Shown here one piece after another: positions 26,426-35,162 of a stretch of 64,000 nt of DNA. This stretch comes from DATJCV01 sp963707665 (GTDB lineage: Bacteria; Pseudomonadota; Gammaproteobacteria; Burkholderiales; Burkholderiaceae_D), in assembly GCA_963707665.1 (NCBI GenBank), contig CAVPQU010000024.1, forward strand, positions 62,001 to 126,000, in the 5' to 3' direction. Below the pieces are notes generated by a model. That model was not told where the DNA came from. It worked only from the letters and a program-made list of their open reading frames with translations, and did not search any database. The number at the start of each line of letters is the position of its first letter. The first letter of the stretch is position 1. Both the position numbers and the translations under genes were made by a program.

Positions 26426-27673
26426 ATGGCCTCCCCTCGCGTCCCACCCATCCCTCGGAAAGACCCAGGCTCCACGAGTCGCTCGGGACACCGCTCCCGC
26501 ATCGGCATCGCGCTGGCGGGCGGCGGACCGCTGGGGGCGGTGTATGAGATCGGGGCGCTGGCGGCAATCGAGGAATCGATCGAAGGACTGGACTTGAACG
26601 ATGCCGATATCTACGTCGGCATCAGCGCCGGCGGCATCGTCGCCGCCGGTCTGGCCAACGGCATTACGCCGCATCAGATGTGCCGCATGTTCGTCGAGAG
26701 CGACCACAGAGACCAGGCTGGCGAACGGGTGCAGCCTGAACTGTTTTTCACGCCGGCCTGGGGCGAATTGGGCAAACGGGCGGCGTCGCTGCCGCCATTG
26801 CTGGCGCGCTCGGCCTTCGACTACGTGCGACGCGGCGGCAAGAACAGCGTCGCCCATTCGTTCGAGCGCCTGAAGCGGGCTCTGCCGATCGGCTTGTTTG
26901 CCAGTTCCGGGATCGACGAATTCCTGCAGAAAACCTTCTCCGAAGCCGGGCGCAGCAATGACTTTCGCCAACTGCAACGGCGCCTGGTGATCGTCGCCAC
27001 CGATCTCGACTCCGGCGCCTCGGTCGAATTCGGCCAGCCCGGCCTCGACCACGTGCCGATCTCGCAGGCGGTGCAAGCCAGCACCGCGGTACCCGGATTG
27101 TTTCCGCCGGTCGCCATTGACGGTCGCCATTTCGTCGACGGCGCGCTGAAAAAAACCCTGCACGCATCGATCGCGCTGAAACACGGCGCCGACCTGACGA
27201 TCTGCCTGAACCCGCTGGTGCCCTACAACAGCAACACGCTGGGCGGCGACAGCGTGGCGGAACACGGCCTGTTCGCAGTGCTCTCGCAAACCTTGCGTAC
27301 CATCATCCATTCGCGCCTGGAAATCGGCATCGGCAACTATGCGCGCCTGTACCCGGACGCGGACGTGCTGCTGTTCGAACCCAGCCCATCGGACGCCGAA
27401 ATCTTTTTTGCCAATCTGTTCAGCTACAGCAATCGGCGGCGCCTGTGCGAAAACGCCTATCAACACACCCGATTGACGCTGTGGCAGCAGCGCGCCACGC
27501 TGGCACCGCAACTGGCACGGCATGGCCTGCGCCTCAAACTGCCGCTACTGCAGGACACCAGTCTGACGCTGGTCAAGACACCTGGCCGGCGCCGCAAGGA
27601 TCGCTTTGCACTCGGACATCTGAACCAGACGCTAAGCGACCTGGAACGCTACCTCAAGGTCGCCGGAAGTTGA
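26426..27673 (+). CDS. Patatin-like phospholipase
   Basis: 415 aa. Patatin features in order: glycine loop GGGPLGAVYEIGAL (oxyanion hole, near residue 34), nucleophile elbow GISAGG (catalytic Ser in G-x-S-x-G, near 70), and the Asp of the Ser-Asp dyad in VDGAL. No signal peptide; cytoplasmic or membrane surface. The family hydrolyses acyl esters of phospholipids or neutral lipids, and some members sit on PHA or lipid granules. It lies between the phasin and a TetR gene, which suggests work on stored lipid. Start at ATG 26426; a TTG two codons earlier is open. Confidence 0.88.
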   Translation: MASPRVPPIPRKDPGSTSRSGHRSRIGIALAGGGPLGAVYEIGALAAIEESIEGLDLNDADIYVGISAGGIVAAGLANGITPHQMCRMFVESDHRDQAGERVQPELFFTPAWGELGKRAASLPPLLARSAFDYVRRGGKNSVAHSFERLKRALPIGLFASSGIDEFLQKTFSEAGRSNDFRQLQRRLVIVATDLDSGASVEFGQPGLDHVPISQAVQASTAVPGLFPPVAIDGRHFVDGALKKTLHASIALKHGADLTICLNPLVPYNSNTLGGDSVAEHGLFAVLSQTLRTIIHSRLEIGIGNYARLYPDADVLLFEPSPSDAEIFFANLFSYSNRRRLCENAYQHTRLTLWQQRATLAPQLARHGLRLKLPLLQDTSLTLVKTPGRRRKDRFALGHLNQTLSDLERYLKVAGS

Positions 27674-27760
27674 ATCAAAAACGGACCTAAAGGCCGGGTA
27701 GCGCTGAATTTCAACGATGGTATGCTTGCAGCAAAAAACTAGCCACGGAGACGACCCGTC

Positions 27761-28426
27761 ATGCAGCAAAAAGCTCCGCGCCGCACGCGCGAACGCATCC
27801 TCGAACTGTCGCTGCGCCTGTTCAACGAATTCGGCGAACCCAACATCACGACCACCGTCATCGCCGAGGAAATGAATATTTCCCCCGGCAACCTGTACTA
27901 CCACTTCCGCAACAAGGACGACATCGTCAATTCGATCTTCACCGGTTTCGAAGCCGAAATCACCCGCATGCTGGGCGTGCCGGACGGCCGCCGCGTGAAT
28001 ATCGAAGACGTCTGGCTGTACCTGCACCTGATGTTCGAGCTGGTCTGGCGCTACCGTTTTTTCTACCGCGACCTGAGCGACCTGCTGTCACGCAACCGTA
28101 CGCTGGAACTGCACTTCAAGCAGATTCTCGCCTACAAGATCAAGGTCGCACGCGAATTGTGCGAGGGGCTGCAACGCGAAGGCGCACTGGAAGCAACGCC
28201 GACCGAAATCGATACGCTGGCGACCAACATGGTGGTGGTCGCCACCTACTGGCTGTCCTACGAATACGTGCGCAACCCGCGCAAATACACCGAGCAGCAA
28301 GCGATGGCCGATGCGCTGGCGCGCGGCTGCTACCAGACCCTGTCGCAAATCGGGCCGTACCTGCGCGGCGAAACCCGGCTGCTGTTTCAAAAACTCGCGG
28401 CTGAATACCTGAAGAAAATCAAATAA
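27761..28426 (+). CDS. TetR/AcrR family transcriptional regulator
   Basis: 221 aa. N-terminal helix-turn-helix: RERILELSLRLFNEFGEPNITTTVIAEEMNISPGNLYYHFRNKDDIV, a textbook TetR DNA-binding domain. The C-terminal helical domain (FELVWRYRFFYRDLSDLLSRN) binds an unknown ligand. It lies 87 bp after the patatin gene and 13 bp before a TPR protein. The LaoABC alcohol-oxidation genes of Pseudomonas are also controlled by a TetR protein, so an acyl or alcohol ligand is a fair guess but not shown. Confidence 0.9.
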   Translation: MQQKAPRRTRERILELSLRLFNEFGEPNITTTVIAEEMNISPGNLYYHFRNKDDIVNSIFTGFEAEITRMLGVPDGRRVNIEDVWLYLHLMFELVWRYRFFYRDLSDLLSRNRTLELHFKQILAYKIKVARELCEGLQREGALEATPTEIDTLATNMVVVATYWLSYEYVRNPRKYTEQQAMADALARGCYQTLSQIGPYLRGETRLLFQKLAAEYLKKIK

Positions 28427-28439
28427 CAAGGAGCATCGC

Positions 28440-29213
28440 ATGGCCTGGACCAAATTCCCGTATCCGAACGACGCCTATACCTACAGCGCCGCCAGCCTGA
28501 AAAAGAACTGGGCGCGGCTGCATGCCGGTGACGCCGAAGCGCTGCCGAAAGACGCGGCGCTGGTCGAGGCCTGGATCGCCTTCCACGCCGGCCAGTTCGA
28601 ACAGGCGGCAAAAGCCGGCCTGGCACTCGGCATGGCCGGCTACGCGGTCGCCAACAAGGCCACCTGCATGTACGCCACCCACCTGGAAAAATCCGAAGCG
28701 AAGCAACTGAAGCTGTATCAGGAAGTCGCCGAGCGCTGCGAACAGCAGCAAGCCGAACAGCCGAAAAACGCCGCCGGCTTCTACTGGCACGCCTACGCGC
28801 TGGGCCGCTATGCGCAAGGCATTTCGGTAGTCAAGGCGCTCTCGCAAGGCATCGGCGGCAAGGTCAAGGCCAGCCTCGACACCACCATCAAACTGGCGCC
28901 CGCGCACGCCGACGCCCATATCGCGCTGGGCGCCTACCACGCCGAAATCATCGACAAGGTCGGCGCCATGATCGGCGGCCTGACCTACGGCGCCAAGAAG
29001 GATGAAGGCATCCAGCACTTCAAGAAGGCGCTCAGCCTGAACCCGAATTCCGCGATCGCCCGCGTCGAATACGCGAATGCGCTGGTGATGCTGGAGGGGA
29101 AAAAGAAGATGGCGGAAGCGCTGACGCTGTATGAGGAAGCGGCGGCCTGCGAGCCGGTGGATGCGATGGAGCGGCTGGATGTGGAGATGGCGAAGGAAGA
29201 GTTGGAGGATTGA
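28440..29213 (+). CDS. TPR-like helical protein of unknown function
   Basis: 257 aa, all-helical, no signal peptide. Contains TPR-like units such as AWIAFHAGQFEQAAKAGLAL, AHADAHIALGAYHAEIIDKV and the near-canonical HFKKALSLNPNSAIARVEYA, followed by ALTLYEEAAACEP. The ribosome site AAGGAGCATCGC precedes the ATG. It is 13 bp after the TetR gene and very likely cotranscribed. TPRs mediate protein contacts; the partner is unknown. Confidence 0.8.
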   Translation: MAWTKFPYPNDAYTYSAASLKKNWARLHAGDAEALPKDAALVEAWIAFHAGQFEQAAKAGLALGMAGYAVANKATCMYATHLEKSEAKQLKLYQEVAERCEQQQAEQPKNAAGFYWHAYALGRYAQGISVVKALSQGIGGKVKASLDTTIKLAPAHADAHIALGAYHAEIIDKVGAMIGGLTYGAKKDEGIQHFKKALSLNPNSAIARVEYANALVMLEGKKKMAEALTLYEEAAACEPVDAMERLDVEMAKEELED

Positions 29214-29529
29214 TTTCGGCTCTGCTCATCAAGCCCACTTCGGCGCATTGGATCAAGCTCGATTTTATCGGCGGCGTAGGAATTAATTGAAGCCAAAGTA
29301 AGGGAAAACGACTGCGATCGGCCAGGAGTGAACAGTCACTCGGGCATACGTTCACCAGTTTAGTAATCCAACGCTTGGCAATGGTTCGCCGGAGAGCTAA
29401 GCCGCGTTGTTGATCCCCACCACGTTTAACTTTGCAGCCAGATCGGGAAAGACCTTAGGCTGATATAAGGTTAGCGTCTGTGACAAATTTGTCCTTGCAG
29501 AGTTCTGGCTCATTTTCGCAAATTTTTTC
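29214..29529. other. Intergenic stretch without recognisable gene
   Basis: About 316 nt of lower GC than the lipid module. No convincing coding region, hairpin terminator or repeat is seen. It marks the switch into the accessory patch. Confidence 0.5.
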
Positions 29530-29772
29530 GTGCTCACATTGATAGCCGGTATGGCAATTTTGCAGCTTCGTATCGTGCCGGTTCCTGCTCATGCAGGAAG
29601 TTCCCAATCGATCGGGAAACTCGTCGTTGACATTGAAGAATCAATCAGGATCGCTCGGTGGCGACAGGAGGCGTTCAATCCTGGCCTTAGCGCATCGTCC
29701 ATCGGGGATATGAGTCGGGATGATGCGGATATTCTGGCTCTGAGAGTAGCAGGCCAGATCACGAATTTTTAA
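29530..29772 (+). CDS. Hypothetical small protein, possibly exported
   Basis: 80 aa from a GTG start. The first 22 residues are hydrophobic and could be a signal peptide ending near PAHA-G. The rest (VVDIEESIRIARWRQEAF...) is not recognised. It sits a short distance before a frameshifted membrane protein gene on the same strand. Codon usage is weaker than in the core genes. It may be a fragment. Confidence 0.3.
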   Translation: MLTLIAGMAILQLRIVPVPAHAGSSQSIGKLVVDIEESIRIARWRQEAFNPGLSASSIGDMSRDDADILALRVAGQITNF

Positions 29773-29836
29773 AGTGGCAGGTACTTTTTATTGGTTTTAT
29801 CGGGATCTCGCTTCTTTTGACCGAGAGGGCGCCACC

Positions 29837-31125
29837 ATGCAATTGAATTGGGACGTTTCAAAGCCAGACAACCTTAGTTATCCGCGCTTATACCGTGTAA
29901 CGCTCGGCTGGCGTATTTTCATGTATTCACTCGGCACCATCGTCGCCATAGGCGGCTTGGTAGGGCATGTGGGATTTGGGTGCCTGGAATGCGGTGAGGG
30001 TGCACAGGAAGTGAGTATTCATCAGTTCCTCTGCGCTGCATTTTTTCTTTTTGGTCTCTTTGCAGTGCTTGACACGATCAAATCCAAAGTTGTTTTGCAT
30101 GCCGAAGCAATTGAATTGCATGGTTTGATGCCGGCGAGACGACTGGCGCGTAGCGAAATTAAAGGACGTCGTTTTCTCAATGTGGAGAGGGGGCGACCTG
30201 TAATCCTTCTGCTGCCAATCGATTCGCAACAGAAAAAGGTCAAAATACCGCACATGTTCGAAGACCGATCGTGCATTTCAGGCATGGATCGCCAGCATTG
30301 CCGATCTCGACGCAGACGATGTGCGTCGGTTCAAAGTGGGCATAACAGAAAACCCCAATTTAGGCGCCACCCCTGAGGAGCGGATTCAACGACATGCGAG
30401 TGCGCAGCGGCTTGCCAACGCGCTGCAGATTATTGCGTTGGCCGTAGGGGCCTGGGGATGGTTCTACCCACACCCATACACCTTAGTAATCTGGTTGATC
30501 GAAAGCCTCCCTTGGGTCGCATTTGCATTGATGATTCGCTACAAAAGGCGGTGTATCAGGGTCAGGGGCGGCGTGATGATATGCGCCCCGATCTTGCCTT
30601 GCTTTTTCTGATGCCAGGCGCGGTATTGGCATTCCGGGCGCTCTACGACATTCCGCTCGTTGACTGGAGACATGGCGTGCAAATGGCGGTGGTGGGTGGC
30701 ATCGTGTTCCCGGTTCTGATGTCTATGCTGATCGCACTGCACGCTGCAAAACCCCTGCTCCTTCTTTTATCTGCCATTGTTCATGACCGCATATGGATAT
30801 GGCGCCGGCTCATTGACCAATGGCCTGCTGGATACTGCTGAGCCGCAGATTTTCAAAACTCAAAGTATTGACGGACAAACTGTCCCAAGGACTCAAAATA
30901 TCCCGTAGCGCGAAAGGAGGCGGAAGAGGTGAGTCATCGCGACGATGGGTGGGAGGGAAACGTCACTGGCGCATCAGTCGAAAGTACTTGTGTCACGCGG
31001 TCCCGCAACAAACATGCTGTCAAGACGATCGGGAGGCGTTGTGGGCCGTAGCTGTGTTATTCGCTACACGTCGGTGGCATTCAGCGTCCCATGGTACGAG
31101 CGAGGACTCCTGTCGAAAGGTAGAT
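29837..31125 (+). pseudogene. Multi-frameshifted membrane protein (PH-like/AYGYGA C-terminus)
   Basis: Reads as one gene only if several indels are repaired: +1 at 30260 (restores HMFKTDRAFQAWIASIADLD), -1 or +2 at the AAAA run 30543-30546 (restores IRYKKAVYQGQGRRDDMRPD), one near 30780 and at least one later. Pieces in order: membrane helices 30-110, a PH-like beta region (KSKVVLHAEAIELHGLMPAR), more helices (FLMPGAVLAFRALYDIP), then AYGYGAGSLTNGLLDTAEPQ and a terminal CVIRYTSVAFSVPWYE. I know this C-terminal pattern from small-membrane proteins of unknown function. Whether it is truly dead or mis-sequenced is unclear. Confidence 0.55.
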
Positions 31126-31271
31126 CATTGGTGGCAATGCTGAGTGTCCGCTCTTCGGCAAACGTGCAATTGTCCGCAAAGGGTCGTGTACAGCCAATCC
31201 AATTCGCACGCATCATTCCCCACCAGGCATGAATCCCACCAATTGCCACAGCGCTGCACTCCCAAATCGCC

Positions 31272-31721
31272 CTATTCCCTCGACGGCGGCGCCAGCGGCC
31301 GCAAGGCAATCGGCGCCGACATCACGATCGAGGTGCGGGTTTCGCCGAAGTGGTTGATGCTGCCGACGAATTGTTCCAGGTGGCGGACGTCGCGCGTGAC
31401 GACGCGCAGGATGTACGAATCCTGGCCGGTGACGTGCAGGCATTCGAGCACTTCCGGCATCTGCTCCAGTTGCGCCAGCAGCCTGGCCTTGTCCGGTTGC
31501 ATCGCAGTGATGCCGACCAGGGCCATGACACCGTAGCCGACTTTCTCCGGCGCGACCACGGCGCGAAAGCCTTCGATCACGCCGGCCTCTTCCAATCGTT
31601 TCAGGCGCTCCGAGGTGGCCGGGACCGACAGCGCGACTTTCTCGGCCAGTTCGGTCAGCGACATCCGGCCATCAGCCTGGATCGCTTCCAGGATTTTCCA
31701 TGAGCGCGCATCGATGTCCAT
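31272..31721 (-). CDS. Lrp/AsnC family transcriptional regulator
   Basis: 149 aa. N-terminal winged helix (WKILEAIQADGRMSLTELAEKVALSVPATSERLKRLEEAG) and a C-terminal RAM/ACT effector domain (VMALVGITAMQPDKARLLAQL...ECLHVTGQDSYILRVVTRD). It lies back to back with a LysE-type exporter, a common pair in which the Lrp protein senses an amino acid and turns on its export. Intact, unlike the genes on both sides. Confidence 0.92.
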   Translation of the reverse strand: MDIDARSWKILEAIQADGRMSLTELAEKVALSVPATSERLKRLEEAGVIEGFRAVVAPEKVGYGVMALVGITAMQPDKARLLAQLEQMPEVLECLHVTGQDSYILRVVTRDVRHLEQFVGSINHFGETRTSIVMSAPIALRPLAPPSRE

Positions 31722-31853
31722 AAAATCCTGCCCTGATTTGCAAAATAAACAGAATATTTCAGGTAACCGGATAAATCCACCTGAATTTCGCCATTCAAAC
31801 GGGACTTCGGCTTACGCATAATGATGCCGTCAAACCAACTTGCGGAGTCCTAT

Positions 31854-32474
31854 GTGGATGGCGTTCTTTTCCTGAAATCGGCGTTGATCGGCCTCTCGAT
31901 CGCGGCGCCGGTGGGGCCGATCGGCTTGCTGTGCATCCAGCGCACCTTGAGCCACGGCGCCCGCATCGGTTTCATCAGCGGCCTGGGCGCGGCCTGCGCC
32001 GATGCCTGCTTCGGCATGATCGGCGCATTCGGCGTAGCCGCCGTCACGCAAACCTTCGTCACGCTGGCGCAGCCGCTGGCGCTGGCCGGCTCGGCGCTGC
32101 TGCTATGGATGGGAACCAGGCTGCTGCGTACGCCGGCGCAGCAACAGGTTACACAGGCGCGCGAGACGGTGAAGGCGCTGCCGGCGTTTTCTTCGGTCTA
32201 TGCGCTGACGATGACCAACCCGCTGACCATCCTGTCCTTCGTCGCGGTCTTTTCGGCGCTGGGGGCAGGCGCCGCGACCGATGCGAGTAGAGCCGCGCTG
32301 ATGGTGGTCGGGGTATTCACCGGATCGGCGTTGTGGTGGCTAGGCTTGTCGGTGACCGTCGCCGCAATCCGGCACCGCATCAGCGCGCGGATCATGAGGC
32401 GCGTGAATCAGGCCGCCGGCCTGTTTCTGCTCGGTTTCGCGCTATGGCAAATCGCTCGGGTATTACTGGCCTGA
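31854..32474 (+). CDS. LysE/RhtB family amino acid exporter
   Basis: About 206 aa inner-membrane translocator with six predicted helices. It has the family start LFLKSALIGLSIAAPVGPIGLLCIQRTL and the conserved TNPLTILSFVAVF in helix 4. The GTG at 31854 is preferred because GGAG sits 6 nt before it and relatives start here; an ATG 11 codons upstream (31821) is open without a ribosome site. It is divergent from the Lrp gene, which probably controls it. The exported amino acid is unknown. Confidence 0.88.
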   Translation: MDGVLFLKSALIGLSIAAPVGPIGLLCIQRTLSHGARIGFISGLGAACADACFGMIGAFGVAAVTQTFVTLAQPLALAGSALLLWMGTRLLRTPAQQQVTQARETVKALPAFSSVYALTMTNPLTILSFVAVFSALGAGAATDASRAALMVVGVFTGSALWWLGLSVTVAAIRHRISARIMRRVNQAAGLFLLGFALWQIARVLLA

Positions 32475-32597
32475 GGCCGGCTTGCTGCGCGGGATTGCCG
32501 GATTTTTCAAAGGGGGAGGCGTGAAGCTCGCCTTCGGATCGAACTCGCGCTACCACGCGGCGGCACCGAATACGCCGCAGAAGGCGAGTGCCTCAAA

Positions 32598-32945
32598 TCA
32601 CGCAACTAATCCCCACCGCGCCGAGCGCACGTTCCACCAGCGCGCGAGCGGCATGGCGGCGGCAGCAGGCGCCGATTGGCCTGGAGAGCCATAGGGCGCG
32701 GCGTCGTGGGCAAAAGCGTATAGACCATCACCATCGCCGCCAGACACATCGGGCAAGGATGGCCGCGGCATCTCCCTCGGTCGGCCGGCCCAGTTGCCGG
32801 CTGGCGGCGCGCAGCATGGCGGCGATCGGCGCATGGCCGCGCCGCACGGCAAGCGGCGCCAGCCGCCGAGGTTCCGATCGGCGGGCGCCCTGTCCGTAGT
32901 CCAGCAGCAAAGGACCGCGGGTTTTCGAAGAAACATGCCGCGCAC
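32598..32945 (-). pseudogene. Degraded nucleoside (cytidine/guanine-type) deaminase
   Basis: Fragments in several frames, in the right order for a zinc deaminase: GHAPIAAMLRAASRQLGRPT (the HAE region, with the Glu lost), then the zinc motif CPMCLAAM, then YAFAHDAAPYGSPGQSA, which matches the usual Y-A-x4-D-A-A-P-Y-G-L-S. No single frame holds more than one of these. The loss of the catalytic Glu in the HAE motif and several frame changes point to a true pseudogene. It abuts the end of the TIGR03118-type pseudogene. Confidence 0.5.
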
Positions 32946-34100
32946 TCAGAACGGAAATTTAAGAACCGAATTGTCCTGTGAGGGCGAACTGTCCGGCACG
33001 GAAGAATTGCCATGCGACGAAGGCGCGGCGCTGCCGACCGCAACATCAATGCGGCCGTACAACCCATGCTTCTCATCATCCGGCCCGGCCGCGAAGAACA
33101 ACGTGTTCACCGGCTGGCTGGCGAATCCGTTGCCGAAGGCAAGCCCCCATAGCCCGCTGATCGTGATCGGTTTCTCATCGCTTCCGCTCAGCGTCCCGGC
33201 GAATTTGTAGCTGACCGGTCATACCATTGATCGTGCCGTCTCCGAAATTGCCGATCAGCAGATGATTGCTGAACTTGCCGAAACCCCGGCGCCAGCGTCA
33301 TCCCCCACGGCGCGTTCAGCGCGCCCTGCGACGCCACCCGCGCGATCAGCGTGCCGTTCGGATCGAATCGACATAGCCGAGACCGCGGCCCGCGACGTCG
33401 TCGTGCCGGGCCGCATCCTGTTTCGCATACGCCACGTAGATGTCGCCGTTGATCGCTGCACGTTGAACGGTGCGAAGCCGGCCGGTATCGCGGATCGGTG
33501 AACGCGCCGGCCGCGAGTGCCACCGGCTTGAAGCTGCTGTCGAACACATCGATCCGGTTGTTATGAAAATCCGCCGCGTACCAGAGCCGCCGCTGCCGCC
33601 GGCGCTAATGCCAGACCTTTGTACACCGCGTCGTCAAAAAATTGTCGACACGGCGAACCGCATTGGTGGCGTCCACGTTCGGCGCCCAGCCTGCGATCAC
33701 ACCGTCTTCGGTCGCGACAGGAAGCGGGCCGGCCCGGATGCGCGCCTTTCGACACCACGAAGCCGGTCGATCCGTTGAACATCGATGCCGGTTGGCACAC
33801 CGGTACCAGGATTGCTGGCCGACGATGGAATTTTCACCACCAGCGATGCGGCTTACCGTGCCGTCGAACAGACCGAGGTACCGGCGCCTTGGCCGCCACC
33901 AACTGGACCGAACGGATTGAACGCGAACCGCCGTTGACCAGATTCGGATCGTTATTATCGGCCGGCACGAACCCATCCGATGCCAGGTTGTGCTGCACAT
34001 ATTCATCTTCCGCCGCCTGTATTGGCGGTGCGGCCGCCATCGCCAGCATCGCTAGTGTGCATAGAAAGCGGATGGCTTTACTGATATGCAGGGTATTCAT
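32946..34100 (-). pseudogene. TIGR03118-type secreted beta-propeller-like protein, heavily frameshifted
   Basis: The 5' end looks healthy: ribosome site GGAGGACACAGAA, signal peptide (MNTLHISKAIRFLCTLAMLA to IQAA), and the family opening VQHNLASDGFVPADNNDPNL. Later parts appear in all three frames: AFNPFGPV, MFNGSTGFVVSKGA, VFDSSFKPVALAAGAFTDP, GALNAPWGMTLAP, then ISGLWGLAFGNGFASQPVNT and FFAAGPDDEKHGLYGRIDVA before a stop at 32946. At least six frame changes, both gains and losses. Function of the family is unknown; the gene is broken as given. Confidence 0.65.
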
Positions 34101-34609
34101 TTCTGTGTCCTCCAGAAATAGTGTGGGCCTGTGTCGGAAACAGATTTTTCCCGACGCCATGCATGACGGCCGCTACACATTTCAGGACGGATGTCCGCGT
34201 GGAAGCGGCGCATCGTTGCGATCAGAATGCTTGTTGCAAATCCTCCCTTTTCTCTGGCTCCGGTGAAGGAATTTTCTCAAACTAGCAAATCGAGCGAAGA
34301 ATGCCAGCGCCTCTCATGCAGAACGTTTGTCGCGGCGCAGAGAAATTCGTGATTGTGGATAGGCTGATTACCGTGCAGACAAGCTGCGCCATGATTGCGC
34401 AGCCTTATAGGGAGAAACACCTACCTATTTATGGGGCAAATGCCGATGCAGCGAGGTGGTGCATTGCAGGTGCTCTATTCCATTCTCAGCATGCCGATGA
34501 GAAGGGAATTCCAAGGCTTGCCCTCCTGATCGCTCTTGGCTAATCTGCTCCTATGCTTTTCGATGAATGACCTCTTGCCCATCCGATTTATTCTTCAAGG
34601 AGAAATGTC
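34101..34609. other. Intergenic region without recognisable gene
   Basis: About 500 nt between the divergent TIGR03118-type pseudogene and the DUF1428 gene. Short open frames are present but show no family features, ribosome sites or clear coding bias. Promoters for both flanking genes should lie here. Confidence 0.5.
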
Positions 34610-34970
34610 ATGGCCTACGTCGACGGATTCGTTCTGCCGCTTCCCCAAAAAAACCGGGAGGCTTACCGTGAAATGGCGAGCAAGTGCGGCGCGATTTGGC
34701 GCGAGCACGGTGCGCTGGAATTTCGCGAGTGCATTGCCGATGACGTCAAGCCGGGCAAGCTGACTTCCTTCCCGCAAAGCGTGAATCTCGGAAGCTGGTG
34801 AAACCGTTATTTTCTCGTGGATCGTGTATGAGTCGCGCGCCCATCGCGACGAAGTCAACGACAAGGTGATGAAGGACCCGCGCATGGCCGAAATGATGCA
34901 GCCGGGATCCATGCCGTTCGACGGCAAACGGATGATTTATGGCGGCTTCGAAATGTTGCTCGATCTGTAG
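34610..34970 (+). CDS. DUF1428 family protein, frameshifted
   Basis: Small dimeric alpha-beta barrel-type protein of about 119 aa. Starts AYVDGFVLPLPQKNREAYRE with a strong AAGGAG site. The frame breaks at 34790-34791; dropping one G gives SVNLEAGETVIFSWIVYES, and the rest (HRDEVNDKVMKDPRMAEMM, then SMPFDGKRMIYGGFEMLLDL) completes the family to its end. The function of DUF1428 (YbaA-like) is unknown. A single +1 in an otherwise perfect match suggests a sequencing error. Confidence 0.82.
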
Positions 34971-35162
34971 AGCGCGGCACTAGCTGAACGCGAGGCGCGC
35001 ACAGCGTCAGCATGCCTCCGATGCGGCGGCACTAGCGTGCCGACTCCAGACCGATGATCACCGTTAGAGCGGAACGCCATCGAGCGTTTCCCGTTTTGCC
35101 GCACGCGAAATCCCCAAGGCATGGGAATCCGCTGTATTGCTTGCCCATGAGAGGGGAATGCC

